Shown here one piece after another: positions 11,096 through 23,589 of a stretch of 64,000 nt of DNA (its first letter is position 1; every line of letters begins with the position of its first letter). The stretch comes from Balaenoptera acutorostrata. Its lineage: Eukaryota; Chordata; Mammalia; Artiodactyla; Balaenopteridae. Where the stretch lies: contig NC_080065.1 of the NCBI RefSeq assembly GCF_949987535.1, positions 37,735,239-37,799,238 of the forward strand, in the 5' to 3' direction. The notes under the pieces were generated by a model that saw nothing but the letters and a program-made list of their open reading frames with translations, was not told where the DNA came from and did not search any database. A program made the position numbers and the translations under genes.

Positions 11096-12335
11096 ATCAT
11101 TGACAGCAAAGTAGAAAATGTATTGGGGTAGGGTTGGGGGTGGCAAGGCATGAAACACAGAGCCAAGGTGGGAAAGTGTTGTAATAGCCCCAGTGAATGA
11201 TGATTTTGATCTGAACAGGGGCAGTGAAAGAGAGTATGGAGAGATGGGGACACATCTAAGAAATAGTAAAAAGATAGACTCAGCGAAAACTGCAGAATTT
11301 GCACTAGCTGTATTCGTCTATCTTTTGAACCCTGTACTTCCTTCACTCCATCCTTTCTAGATGCCTATAGTCCCTTCTCTTCGATCTCTTATGCTTTGAT
11401 TACTCTTATTCCTAACAGTCTGTTTTTGGCCTCTCCTATTTTTTTTTTTTAATGGATGCATTTCCTCAGATGCTCAGGGCCATTCACCATAGGGATCTTC
11501 AGTGAAATTTCCTCACTGGCTCTTTCTTAATCTATAAGCTACAGTTTGATTTTTCTGTCAAGAAGAAGAAGAATGAAACTCAACAGGAAGCTCATTTGTC
11601 CAAAAGCAGAGCATCTGACAAACTCTGGCCTTGCTTTTTCTGGAAATGTCAGATTTCTGAAGATAGAGAACGCTTTAAAAGTTTGTTCCAAATACTTATC
11701 TCCTTTTCACCTACTCCTAATTCCACTACAACGCAGCAGCCTGAAATGAGGTAATGTCATTTATAATTGTATGTTTTTATAATGTCTTTTATATTATATG
11801 TTTTCTATTTATTTTACCCTGCTTTATCACTCAGGATCTGCATAATCAACCAACCACATCAATCACTCCTCTCTCTACAATTCGATGGTCACCATAGATG
11901 AACCATACAATCTCACATTTTGTTAAACTACCCTCTATTACCCTTGCACTACTCCCTGTGTGCTTCTGTCTGAACTTACCGTCTAATCAAGTGCTAAAAG
12001 TACCTGCCTCTGCTGTCTCCCTGCCCTCACTCCAAGTGCTTATGTAAGCAAACAGGCTCAGTAGGTCAGTCCCTGACGTTAACACATTGACTTGCTTTGT
12101 TTTCTTCAGAACACTTCCTAATTACCTAACCTCCCTGCAATAGATAGGATAGCTATTCTCTGAAATAGCTACCCTATGAGCCACTTAGATTTACTCTTTA
12201 ACTTGAATATCCAGCCTCTTCACCATCTGCAAAAACCCTTCACATTTTGTTCATTTTGATACCCACAAACATACTTCATTCACTCCTCCTTATTCACCCA
12301 CCTTGTACTCTTTCTTTAAGATGGAGCTTCTTGGG
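11096..12335. other. Unique sequence, no gene seen
   Basis: No repeat family or exon is recognised. A T-run interrupts it at about 11440-11451. The minus-strand frame at 11005-11346 overlaps the L2 end and is not credible as a gene. Confidence 0.45.
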
Positions 12336-13300
12336 GTTTCCATTCAAGATGGCAACGTAGGAGGATCCTGGGCTCACCTCTTTGCATGGACACACAGAAT
12401 CTATGGCTAAATATGCAACAACTTCTACTGAAAAAACCTAAAAAACTGTCTGATCTACATATCAGGCAAATGACAGAAGGTCCATATCGAAGTGGATAGG
12501 AGAAGCTGGGACACAATATCGCCATAAACCCCATCCCAGTACTGTGACCCACAATCAGGAGGGAACTCAAAACCCAGAGCTTCTCCCTGAGGAGCAAAGG
12601 GTTTGAACCCCACATCAGGCATTTCAACTTTTAAGACCTGCACCTAAGAGATGAGACCCCAAACATCTAGCTTTGAGAATCAATGAGGCTCATGTTCATG
12701 AGACCCAAGAGTGTAGTGATCTGAGAAACAGCTCTTAGAGGCCTACACGCTTGGATTCACACCCCCCAGGGCCCAGTGCAGAGGCACCCAGACTTTGAGT
12801 GGAAGGGGCTCATTTGCGATCTTAAAGCATCAGTCTGAGGGGTAAGCATCTAACTCAGCACACATCTAGGGTCCTGCTGGCTGGCAGGTAGATGCTTCCC
12901 CTGCCTTGTTCTAGCTAGCAGGTGCCATATTTTTTTTTCACACTGGCTTTTTTTTTTTTTCATTTTTCCTGCAGGTGACGTCTACACGCTCTCCTTCTGC
13001 CTCATTGCAGCTGGTGGATGCCAACTTTGCACCCTCTCTCTGCCCATTCCGAGGTACCATTGTCTCCTAGAGGGGAGCTTTTATGCATGTCTTGTGCCCA
13101 GGGGTCACCTCTTGATCTCTTGGCTCTGGAAGCCAGGGGAGCTTGTGATCCTGGGTCCCATGGGACTGTAAAAATTAGAGAGTCAGTCCTTGGCAGGCTA
13201 CCACCCCACGGCGCTGCACAGATAGCAGACAAACACACCTCTGGTCTGTCTGTGAAAGATGCCTATTTGCTTGCCTTGGAGCTTCAGCCCAAGGGGTAGA
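12336..13300 (+). mobile_element. Old L1 5' untranslated region fragment
   Basis: The start, TTCCATTCAAGATGGCAACG followed by TAGGAGGATCCTGGGCTCAC, is the 5' start of an old L1 family. The GACCCCAAACATCTAGCTTT-like block (12655-12676), CCACATCAGGCATTTC, and the GC-rich text with CCTGCAGGTGACG continue the 5' untranslated region. Neither ORF1 nor ORF2 follows; the sequence passes into a different repeat near 13300. The right boundary is approximate. Confidence 0.6.
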
Positions 13301-14310
13301 CTTCTGGTTTGACACACAACTGCAGGCCTACAGAGGTGCTCTCAGGAACAGAGGGTCTGCCTTTGGTACCTCATTGTCAGTCATTGGCCACTGGCTCTGG
13401 TGGGGGAGAGGTGGTTAGGGAGAGTAAAACCTCCGCTGGGGTAGTTTCTTTTGACATAGAGCAATCCTCTAGAGAATTCTCCTATGGCAATCCTCGCAGC
13501 AGCTGTGGGGTAGGTACACCACCAGTGAAGGAGATCTGGTGGGGGACCAACAGTCTCCACTATAACATGAATTCTCAATGGGGCAATGTTCCCTCAAGGG
13601 GGTGATATTAGTTCTTAGAGGGTGTGGGAAGGGGAAATCTTAGACATTACAATGGTTTATGTCTCTCAAAAGGACCACAGTATATAAACAAAGGTACAGT
13701 GTTAACTAGTATTTCAAACCTGAAAACTGGTTCTGCAAACTTGCATTTCCCGATTATTAAGTTACTTCTCCCAGCTCCAAACCCACCTTTCTGCACTCCA
13801 CTTTGAGATGCTGCCACTGGGACTCTGAACACATCTCACCTTTGCTAGATGGCTCCCAGTTTGGTTCTGGCAAAAGGGGCTCCCCTAACTAAAGGGATGC
13901 TGATGACAGGCAGAGGGAAAAGGGACATGCTCCTTCCTGAGTACTTGCTGCCCTGTCACTCTCCCCTTAGCAACAGCCCGTCACCTGGGCAGTGGCAGGT
14001 GATTCTGGTTTCCTGTATTTTTTCACACTCACATAACTGGCCTCATTGTGCCCTTCAGAGATACCGGAAGACTGCCCAGCACCATCTCCACAGCAGTGTG
14101 GGTCCCAGCTCTGTGACACTCCTTTGCCAGGGACAAGTTCCAACCACTTCCCTGTGTCCCTCCTGTAGTTACTAGATCTATGTCATCTCAGTGCTTCTTT
14201 CTTGCCCTTTCAGTTCTCCAATTCCTTATATTAAATCCTCTCTATTCAAAAAGCTGGAGTGATTTCTGTTTTCCTGACCAGATTCTGGGTTCCAAATGTT
14301 AACATGTTGC
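13301..14310. mobile_element. GC-richer old dispersed repeat, unassigned
   Basis: This block looks like a repeat by pattern (CACTGGCTCTGGTGGGGGAG near 13390, GTGAAGGAGATCTGGTGGGG near 13525, GATGCTGCCACTGGGACTCT near 13806, TTAAATCCTCTCTATTC near 14232). It could be the continuation of the old L1 5' region or a separate LTR-like element. I cannot name the family. The frames at 13018-13299, 13309-13605 and 13849-14175 lie in this stretch or its left neighbour and match no protein I know. Confidence 0.45.
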
Positions 14311-14464
14311 CCTTGGCCTATCACTTCTCTGATTCTTTATTTTTGCTTTATTAAAACTGGGGAAAGATGGGAAACCTGCTTTAAGAGTACCTCAGAGAGA
14401 AAGCTGCTGAGAAGGGAAATACACAGCAAAGGAATAGAATCATACTTTGAGATCTGGATCACAG

Positions 14465-14911
14465 AATGATGTGCAAGTCCCACCCCCGCCTCCAGTCAGT
14501 ACCTGTGAATGTGACATCGCTTGGAAATAGGGTCTTTGCCAATGTAATCAGGTTAATATTGATGTCATACTAGATTAGGGTGGGCCCTAGTATAATGATG
14601 TATCCTTACAACAAGAGGGAAACAGGGACACAGAGACAGACACACATAGAAATGACCATGTGATAACCAAAGCAGAGACTGGAATGATTGCTCTACAAGC
14701 CAAGGAATGCAGAGGATTGCTGGTAACCACCAGAAGCTAGGAAAGAGGTGAGGAAGAATTTTCCCTTAGAGGCTTCAGAGAGAGCACGGCCTTGACGACA
14801 TCTTGATTTCAGAATTCTAGCCTTCAGAACTGTGAAAGTATACATTTGTGCTATTTTAAACTGCCAGGTTTGTGGTAATTTGTTACATCAGCTCTAGGAA
14901 ACTAATACAAT
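14465..14911 (+). mobile_element. MLT1-type LTR
   Basis: The MLT1 order is clear: TGTGACATCGCTTGGAAATA, GGGTCTTTGCCAATGTAATC, AGATTAGGGTGGGCCCTAGT, CAAGCCAAGGAATGCAGAGG, CACCAGAAGCTAGGAAAG, ACATCTTGATTTCAGA, and an end in TAGGAAACTAATACAA. Only the LTR is present. The left edge is diverged and approximate. Confidence 0.85.
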
Positions 14912-16057
14912 TTTTTAAACATTAAATCATTTATTTCTTATTTACGTGCGTGGTTTCAACATATCTATGCAAATAAGCCCTTTCTCTAATTTAGGAAAAA
15001 ATTTTCACTTAAACAGAAATGACAGTGAAACTAATATTAACCCCTGCCTGTCTCCTGGTTCTGAATGAATGATTCCTAACCATTATAACACTTAACTATA
15101 GGCCTTTTTGGCCTAAGTTTTTTATATCCTGACATCAGGCTCTTAGGTAATTCCTTAAGCGTAAATATTGAAAATGCACTTCACTAGTATTTCTCTACTT
15201 ACAGCCCAAAAGGACAATACAATATTTTACTTACACAGGCAAATAGACACAAATAAGCCATTTTTAGACTTTGCTGATTACTTATATTTCTTTTTTAATG
15301 ACTTATTAAAAAATCATAATTAATATGCCAATGACCTCCTGTTAAGTTGTTACTCTTCCTTATATAATGGACCCTTTTGGCAATAATAAGACAAGAAGAA
15401 TTTTGACCTTAAATGCCAGAGAGAAACATGTTCCCAAAGTAATTTGCCATTGCTAATTAAAGGCAAAACTTTGGGAATTTTCTTCCATTTCAGTTGAACT
15501 TCAAATAGCTAAAAGCCAATGACTGCAGTCAGACTCTCAATTACACCAAGGCAAAAATGTATTCCACTCAGGATTCTGAGTCCTTTAGGAGGTCACACCC
15601 CCCACCCCCCACCCCCCACCCCAGACCAGATTTTCCCAGTTGTAATTCCATGGACTCTGGTTTCCAGCCCTCGTTATGAGCTGAATTGCTGAAGCATCAC
15701 TGCCTTTTTTCTTCCACTAGATCTGTGGACAAGTCTGCCAGAATGACAGACTAACAACATCGTACATGAAGACCATGGCAAACTCTCTTTGTCCTGGGAA
15801 ACATCCTAGGAATGGTTGTCTTTTAAACAGCTATTTTTCTTCCCATATTCTCTTTATCACTTTCATTAAGGCCATGGCTAAAATTTGCCAAAACATTCAA
15901 GTAGAAGTTAAAAGTGTTTCAACTCTTTGTCACCTCAGCCCTCCCCTGCCCTCACCCTATGTGTCCTCCGTGCCTGCTAGAGAGGAAGGCAGCTCATCTT
16001 TCTTTATGCTTCTTCGTGTCACTCCTTTGTTTTATTCTTTCCCTTTTTGTGATGGAG
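14912..16057. other. Unique sequence, no gene seen
   Basis: No repeat family or exon is recognised apart from the C-run tract annotated separately. The frame at 15766-16080 is unrecognised and runs into a MIR. Confidence 0.45.
15598..15622 (-). repeat. C-run tract; predicted G-quadruplex on minus strand
   Basis: Four C runs (6, 6, 6 and 4 bases) are separated by single A residues at 15604, 15611 and 15618. On the minus strand this gives four G runs with 1-nt loops, the arrangement most favourable for a stable parallel quadruplex. The plus strand has the matching i-motif layout. Confidence 0.85.
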
Positions 16058-16275
16058 AAGCACCACAGTATAGTAACTAAGCACATAGGCTTTGAAGTAA
16101 AATGAAAAGACTTGGGTTCACATTCTGGCTTTGCCACTTATTAGTTGTGTGTCCTCAAGTGTATTATTTAAACTTTTATGAAACCTATTGTCCTCATCTA
16201 TAAAACAGGAACAGTAGTATTTACTTAGGGTTATTTTTGAAAATTAGTGAAATTATATATATAAAGTGTTTAGCT
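16058..16275 (+). mobile_element. MIR SINE
   Basis: MIR blocks in order: CACAGTATAGTAACTAAGCA, TGGGTTCACATTCTGGCTTT, GCCACTTATTAGTTGTGTG, CCTCATCTATAAAACAGGAA, and the downstream TTAGTGAAATTATATA. Confidence 0.85.
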
Positions 16276-17294
16276 CTCTTAATATAATAAGTAACCAAAT
16301 AAATTGGCACTTGTCTTCCTCTGCTTGCTATTTAGCCATAATCACATTTAGATTAGACCCAATTAAAGTGTGATACATTCTACATTCCAGTGGGGCTTAG
16401 CTACTAAATCTCAGGGCAAATGAATACTCCAATTTTGTTCTATTGACTATAGCATATCAGTGCAAAGGCACTGTCAGTACATGGCAAATGAATGATCATC
16501 AAATGCATGGAACAATGAATAATTATAGTAGGTTGAATACCAGCTTTTAAAAGACACTGTATCTGTACAAAAGACAAATGAGAGGGAAATTTTAAATAAA
16601 TATATATCGCCATTTTCTGTTCATCTGAGTTGTCAGCGGGTTTTGCTTTTAGTTTTTTTTTTTTTTTTCCTGTAGAACAGTAAGGCTGTTGAAATTTGCT
16701 CTGGAAATTGAACAAAGAGAGGCAGAATTTTCTTCCTTTTCCTCTGAGAAATATTGTGGATTATTGTGTTCCGTGAATAGTATAATTACTTCCACAATAA
16801 CAGAAGACTGAACAGTCACAGGTGTTGGGTTTTGCATTGCACCTTGTGGGTGAGAGCATCATCAAAAGCTTTGTTCTCAGTGTCACTAAGAACAGGCATC
16901 ACCGTGTCTCACAGTTGCCAACACTTCAGAACATTCAGAGAGTCATACTCTCCCAAACTTTGTCCTTTCCTGGAGGAGGCTATCCATTTTAGAATATAAC
17001 TTTCCTTATGCTTTTCTCTCCCTCATCCACAGACCTGATGAGAGAAGCAGGTGTCTGGAACTACACTACTCTTCTGGAAAGGCACACCCAGTGCTGAATC
17101 TTCACTGTCAAACATTTCCCCCGAACATGCTTTTGAAGGCTTCTTCGGGCTTGCTGGGATGAGACTGGCTTCTACTTGATCTATGTGTGCCCTCCATCTT
17201 CCTCCTACACATCTGTCAGGCATTATGTCCCCTTTGCAATGATCAGAGAGAAGCATGACTCCAATAGTTTGGCCCTAAGCAAATGAAGGAGGAA
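16276..17294. other. Unique sequence, no gene seen
   Basis: No repeat or exon is recognised. A run of about 18 T residues is centred near 16660. The minus-strand frames at 16440-16837 are unrecognised and include translated homopolymer. Confidence 0.45.
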
Positions 17295-17580
17295 ATTGTC
17301 ACTAACTTAGATGGGGAAGAATGCCTAAGCAGCAGGCTTCAGGAGAAAAGGAAATGAGGGCAATCAGGGTAGGAATTCAGTTTTGACCACCTTATGTTTG
17401 AAATGTCTATCATTCATCCACGTAGAGATGTCAAGTAAATAGTTCAATGTAAGACTAGAGTTCCCGGAAGTGGTCAGGACTAGAGATATACATGTGGTTA
17501 GCTGTCAGCATGTAGATGGTATTTAAGCCATAAGACCAGATACAATGACCAGGGGAGTTAGGATAGATGAAAAAGAAAGA
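17295..17580 (-). mobile_element. L2 LINE fragment
   Basis: The reversed L2 blocks are visible on the plus strand: GGAATTCAGTTTTGACCACC, CATCCACGTAGAGATGTCAA, GGACTAGAGATATACATGTG, and TAGATGGTATTTAAGCCATA. The GAGATGTC block is shared with the copy at 6365-7350, so the two fragments overlap in consensus coordinates. Confidence 0.7.
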
Positions 17581-18442
17581 AGGACAAAAACCTAAATTTT
17601 TGTGGCAATTCGACAAGAATAGGATGTAGGAGAGACGAGGAGGGATAAGTAATTAGTATGTTTTTATTAAGTTCATTTGCTTCTCCAGGTAAAATATTCT
17701 CGGATTGTCTAAATCACTTTTGTGGGACATGTTTGCCCAACCCTAGTACCATGTTTCACTTTCCTGGTGAGAAGTAAATGAACTTAGTACACCAAATGGA
17801 ATAGAGCAAGTCATGGCATGAACTGTACAGAGGAAAGACGGACCAGTACATCTTATAATTTGAATCCCAGAATTTTATTATTGCAGACCATGTTTCATGT
17901 TTTCTTCATACCTGAATCACCGTAGGTTCAGTTCTCCTAAAAACAATACGTAGCAGGCTGAATTCTTGAAACCAGATGCAGTAATTTACACATTTTGCCT
18001 ACAGATTTCATATTGTTGTACTTGCTCCTCATTAGTCAAATCAGATATTTTTGAACCCAGGGCAAAATACTGACTGCATCACATTTGCTTGGCTTTGATT
18101 ACTTGAAAACCATGCCTTCTGTATCTACCTATATCCCCTTCTCCAGGCAACATTAAATTTGTCATTAGAAATTTTCAGGATCTCAAAAAATTTTACAATA
18201 TGAATCAACACTATTACTCTCAACCAAAACTTTCTTATTTAAAGACATTACACTTTGTTCTGTCCTCAGCAGAAAAATGAGAATTATTGAGACTGAATAC
18301 ACTTGCTTGCCAATGAAATGTTTGTAGCTGTCAGAAATGCCAGATGAACAACTTTGATTAAAATATCAGAAATTTTAGTTACTCAGTAGTAAGTTTATTA
18401 TCTTCTTCTTTATTAATTTTTCTCTTATTAAACTTATACATG
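17581..18442. other. Unique AT-rich sequence, no gene seen
   Basis: No repeat family or exon is recognised up to the target-site duplication of the large L1. Confidence 0.45.
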
Positions 18443-18456
18443 AACAATGTAATTTT
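18443..18456. repeat. Left target-site duplication of the 5.8-kb L1
   Basis: The 14-mer AACAATGTAATTTT is repeated exactly at 24303-24316, bracketing the L1. Confidence 0.9.
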
Positions 18457-18825
18457 TTTAACATCTTTATTGGAGTATAATTGCTTTAAAATGTTGTGTT
18501 AGTTTCTGCTTTATAACAAAGTGAATCAGCTATACATATATATTTATCCCCATATGATTTCCCTCTTGTGTCTCTGTCCCTCCCGCCCTCCCTATCCCAC
18601 CCTTCTACCTGGCCACAAAGCACCGAGCTGATCTCCCTGTGCTATGTGGCTGCTTCCCACTAGCTATCTATTTTACATTTGGTAGTGTATATATGTCCAG
18701 GCCACTCTCTCACTTCATCCCAGCTTATCCTTCCCCCTGCCCGTGTCCTCAAGTCCATTCTCTATGTCTGGGTCTTTATTCCTGTACTGCCCCCAGGTTC
18801 TTCGGAACCATTTTCTTTTTTTTTT

Positions 18826-21800
18826 TTAGATTACATATATATGTGTTAACATACAGTGTTTGTTTTTCTCTTTCTGACTTACTTCACTCTGTATGACACA
18901 CTCTAAGTCCATCCACCTCCCTACAAATAACTCAATTTCATTTCTTTTAATGGCTGAGTAATATTCCATTGTATATATGGGCTACATCTTCTTTATCCAT
19001 TCATCTGTTGATGGACACTTAGGTTGCTTCCATGTCCTGGCTATTGTAAATAGAGCTGCAATGAACATTGTGGTACATGACTCTTTTTGAATTATGGTTT
19101 TCTCAGGGTATATGCCCAGTAGTGAGATTGCTGGGTCATATGGTAGTTCTATTTTTAGTTTTTTAAGGACCCTCTATACTGTTCTCCATAGTGGCTGTAT
19201 CAATTTACATTCCCACCAGCAGTGCAAGAGGGTTCCCTTTTCTCCACAGGCTCTCCGGCATTTACGGTTTGTAGATATTTTGATGATGGCCATTCTGACT
19301 GGTGTGATATGATACCTCATTGTAGTTTTGATTTGCATTTCTCTAATGAATAGTGATGTTGAGCATCCTGTTGTGTGTTTGTTGACAATCTGTATATCTT
19401 CTTTGGAGAAATGTCTATTTAGGTCCTCTGCCCATTTTTGGATTGGGTTGTTTGTTTTTTTGATATTGAGCTGCATGAGCTACTTGTAAATTTTGGAGAT
19501 TAATCGTTTGTCAGTTCCTTCATTTGCAAGTAGTTTCTCCCATTCTGAGGGTTGTCTTTTTGTCTTGTTTAAGGTCTCCTTTGCTGTGCAAAAGCTTTTA
19601 AGTTTCATTAGGTCCCATTTGTTTATTTTTGGTTTTATTTCCATTTCTCTAGGAGGTGGGTCAAAAAGGATCTTGCTCTGATTTATGTCATAGAGTGTTC
19701 TGCCTATGTTTTCCTCTAAGAGTTTTATAGTGTCTGGCCTTATATTTAGGCCTTCAATCCATTTTAAGTTTATTTTTGTGTATGGTGTTAGGAAGTGTTC
19801 TAATTTCATTCTTTTACATGTAGCTATCCAGTTTTCCCAGCACCACTTATTGAAGAGGCTGTCTTTTCTCCATTGTATATTCTTGCCTCCTTTATCAAAA
19901 ATAAGGTGACCATATGTGCATGGGTTTATCTCTGGGTTTTCTATCCCGTTCCATTGATCTATATTTCAGTTTTTGTGCCAGTACCATACTGTCTTGATGA
20001 CTGTAGCTTTGTAGTACAGTCTGAAGTCCAGGAGCCTGATTCCTCCAGCTCCGTTTTTCTTTCTCAAGATTGCTTTGGCTATTTGGGATCTTTTGTGTTT
20101 CCATACAAATTGTGAAATTTTTTGTTCTAGTTCTGTAAAAAATGCCATGGGTGGTTTCATAGGGATTGCATTGAATCTGTAGATTGCTTTGGGTAGTATA
20201 GTCATTTTCACAATGTTGATTCTTCCAATCCAAGAGCATGGTATATCTCTCCATCTGTTTGTATCATCTTTAATTTCTTTCATCAGTGTCTTATAGTTTA
20301 CTGCATACAGGTCTTTTGTGTCCTTAGGTAGGTTTATTCCTAGGTATTTTATCCTTTTGGTTGCAATGGTAAATGGGAGTGTTTCCTTAATTTCTCTTTC
20401 AGATTTTTCATCACCAGGGTATAGCAATGCAAGAGATTTCTGGGCATTAATTTTGTATCCTTCTACCTTACCAAATTCATTGATTAGCTCTAGTAGGTTT
20501 CTGGTAACATCTTTAGGATTCTCTATGTATAGTATCATGTCATCTGCAAACAGTGACAACTTTTCTTCTTCTTTTCCAATACGGATTCCTTTTATTTCTT
20601 TTTCTTCTCTGATTGCTGTGGCTCAAGCTTCCAAAACTATGTTGAATAATAGTGGTGAGAGTGGACCACCTTGTCTTGTTCCTGATCTTAGCTGAAATGG
20701 TTTCAGTTTTTCACCATTGAGAACAATGTTGGCTGTGGGTTTGTCATATATGGACTTTATTATGTTGAGGTAAGTTCCCTCTATGCCTACTTTCTGGAGG
20801 GTTTTTATCATAAGTCGGTGTTGAATTTTGTCGAAAGCTTTTTCTGCATCTATTGAGATGATCATACGGTTTTTATCCTTCAGTTTGTTCATATGGTGTA
20901 TCACATTGATTAACTTGCGTATATTGAAGAATCCTTGCATTCCTGGGATAAATCCCACTTGATCATGGTGTATGATCCTTTTAATGTGCTGTTGGATTCT
21001 GTTTGCTAGTATTTTGTTGAGGATTTTTGCATCTATATTCATCAGTGATATTGTCCTCTAGTTTTCTTTCTTTGTGACTTCTTTGTCTGGTTTTGGTATC
21101 AGGGTGATGTTGGTCTCATAGAATGAGTTTGGGAGTGTTCCTCTCTCTGCTATATTTTGGAAGAGTTTGAGAATGATAGGTGTTAGCTCTTCTCTAAATG
21201 TTTTATAGAATTCACCTGTGAATCCATCTGGTCCTGGTCTTCTGTTTGTTGGAAGATTTTTAATCACAGTCTCAATTTCAGTGCTTGTAATTGGTCTGTT
21301 TATACTTTCTATTTCTTCCTGGTTCAGTCTCAGAATATTGTGCATTTCTAAATTTGTCCATTACTTCCAGGTTGTCCATTTTATTGGCATAGATTTGCTT
21401 GTAGTAATCTCTCATGATCCTTTGTATTTCTGCCGTGTCAGTTGTTACTTCTCCTTTTTCATTTCTAATTCTATGGATTTGAGTCTTCTCCCTTTTTTTC
21501 TTGATAAGTCTGGCTAATGGTTTATCAGTTTTGTTTATCTTCTCAAAGAACCACCTTATAGTTTTACTGATCTTTGCTTTTGTTTCCTTCATTTCTTTTT
21601 CATTTATTTCTGATCTGAGCTTTATGATTTCTTTTGTTCTGCTAACTTTGGGGTTTTTTTGTTTTCTTTCTCTAATTGCTTTAGGCTTAAGGTTAGGTTG
21701 TTTATTTGAGATGTTTCTTGTTTCTTGAGGTAGGATTATATTGCTATAAACTTCCCTCTTAGAACTGCTTTTGTTGCATCCCATAGGTTTTGGATCATCG

Positions 21801-22639
21801 TGTTTTCATTGTCATTTGTCTCTAGGTATTTTTTGATTTCCTCTTTGATTTCTTCAGTGATCTCTTGGTTATTTAGTAGTGTATTGTTTAGCCTCCATGT
21901 GCTTGTATTTTTTACATGTTTTTTCCTGTAATTAGTATCTAGTCTCATAGCATTATGGTCGGAAAAGATACTTCATATGATTTCAATATTCTTAAATTTT
22001 CCAAGGCTTGATTTGTGACCCAAGATATGTCTACCCTGGAGAATATTCCATGAGCACTTGAGAAGAAAGTGTATTCTGTTGTTTTGGGATGGAATGACCT
22101 ATAAATATCAATTAACTCCATCTTGTTTAATGTATCATTTAAAGCTTGTATTTCGTTATTTATTTTCATTTCAGATGATCTGTCCATTGGTGAAAGTGGG
22201 GTGTTAAAGCCCCCTACTCTAATTGTGTTACTGTCGATTTTCCCTTTTATGTCTGTTAGCTTTTGCCTTATGTATTGAGGTGCTCCTATGTTGGGTGCAT
22301 AAATATTTACAATTGTTCTATCTTCTTCATGGATTGATCCCTTGATCATTATGTAGTGTCCTTCTTTGTCTCTTGTAATAGTCTTTATTTTAAAGTCTCT
22401 TTGTCTAATATGAGAATTGCTGCTCCAGCTTTCTTTTGATTTCCATTTGCATGGTATATCTTTTCCCATCCCCTCACTTTCAGTCTGTATGTGTCCTTAG
22501 GTCTGAAGTGGGTCTCTTGCAGAGAGCATATATACGGGTCTTGTTTTTGTCTCCATTCATCCAGTCTATGTCTTTCGCTTGGAGCATTTAATGTATTTAC
22601 ATTTATGGTAATTATCAGTATATATGTTCCTATTACCAT
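18826..22639 (-). pseudogene. L1 ORF2 endonuclease/reverse transcriptase (broken)
   Basis: The 3.81-kb span is the normal length of L1 ORF2. The start is MVIGTYILIITINVNTLNAP at 22639. Endonuclease blocks include LQETHF, RDKEGHYIMIKGSIHEED and INIYAPNIGAPQYIRQKL. The motif normally read as GDFN is GGFN here, replacing a catalytic aspartate. Reverse-transcriptase blocks are [20 protein letters not shown] (21058-21345), [26 protein letters not shown] and [20 protein letters not shown] (20623-21042), and the catalytic [14 protein letters not shown] (20559 downward). Thumb and C-terminal regions follow at 19966-20559, 19480-19809 and 19174-19476, and the reading ends with a stop at 18826. The blocks fall in several frames, so the gene is dead. 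Confidence 0.92.
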
Positions 22640-22701
22640 TTTCTTAATTGTTTGGGGTTTGTTATTGTAGGTCTTTTCCTTCCCTTGTGTTTCCTGCCTA
22701 G

Positions 22702-23589
22702 AGAAGTTCCTTTAGCATTTGTTGTAAAACTGGTTTGGTGGTGCTGAATTCTCTTAGCTTTTGCTTGTCTGTAAAGATTTTAATTTCACCATCAAATCTG
22801 AACGAGATCCTTGCTGGGTAGAGTAACCTTGCTTGTAGGTTTTTCCCTTTCATCACTTTAAATATGTCCTGCCACTCTCTTCTGGCTTGTAGAGTTTCTG
22901 CTGAAAGATCAACTGTTAACCTTATGGGGATTCCTGGTATGCTATTTCTTGTTTTTCCCTTGCTGCTTTTAATGTTTTTTCTTTGTATTAAATTTTTGAT
23001 AGTTTGATTAATATGTGTCCTGCCATGTTTCTCCTTGGATTTATCCTGTATGCTACTCTCTGCACTTCCTGGACTTGACTGACTATTTCCTTTCCCATAT
23101 TAGGGAAGTTTTCAACTATAATCTCTTCAAATATTTTCTCAGTCCCTTTCTTTTTCTCTTCTTGTTCTGGGACCCCTATAATTCGAATGTTGGTGCGTTT
23201 AATGTTGTCCCAGAGGTCTCTAAGACTGTCCTCAATTCTTTTCATTCTTTTTCTTTATTCTGCTCCGTGTAGTTATTTCCATTATTTTTTCTTCCAGGTA
23301 ACTTATCCATTCTTCTGCCTCAGTTATTCTGCTATTGATTCCTTCTAGAGAATTTTTTATTTCATTTATTGTGCTGTTCATCATTGTTTGTTTGCCCTTT
23401 AGTTCTTCTAGTTCCTTGTCAAATGTTTCTGGTATTTTCTCCATTCTATTTCCAAGACTTTGGATCATCTTTACTATCATTACTCTGAATTCTTTTTTCA
23501 GCTACCCTGTCTATTTCCTCCTCATTTGTTTGCTCTGGTGGGTTTTTGCCTTACCCCTTCATCTGCTGTGTGTTTCTCTGTCTTCTCAT
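22702..23589 (-). pseudogene. L1 ORF1 (broken)
   Basis: ORF1 encodes the RNA-binding, trimeric coiled-coil chaperone of the L1 particle. I place the start at the ATG of 23587-23589, because the first codons (MRRQRNTQQMK) align with the ORF1 starts at 59664 and 63944. A TAA follows after only 12 codons, then a frame change. The coiled-coil segment with MIVKMIQSLGNRMEK and GINSRITEAEEWISYLEEKI is at 23232-23480. The RNA-recognition segment with DSLRDLWDNIKRTNIRIIGV and FEEIIVENFPNMGKEI is at 22988-23245. The C-terminal part with an SAETLQARREW-like block lies at about 22720-22985. The end is an AAGGAACTTCTCTAG-type stop near 22702. Confidence 0.85.

Noticed and set aside
13849..14175. 108-residue plus-strand frame
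   Set aside because: It lies in repeat-like sequence and resembles no known protein.
20318..20695. 125-residue plus-strand frame
   Set aside because: Antisense to L1 reverse transcriptase, opposite the FADD region.
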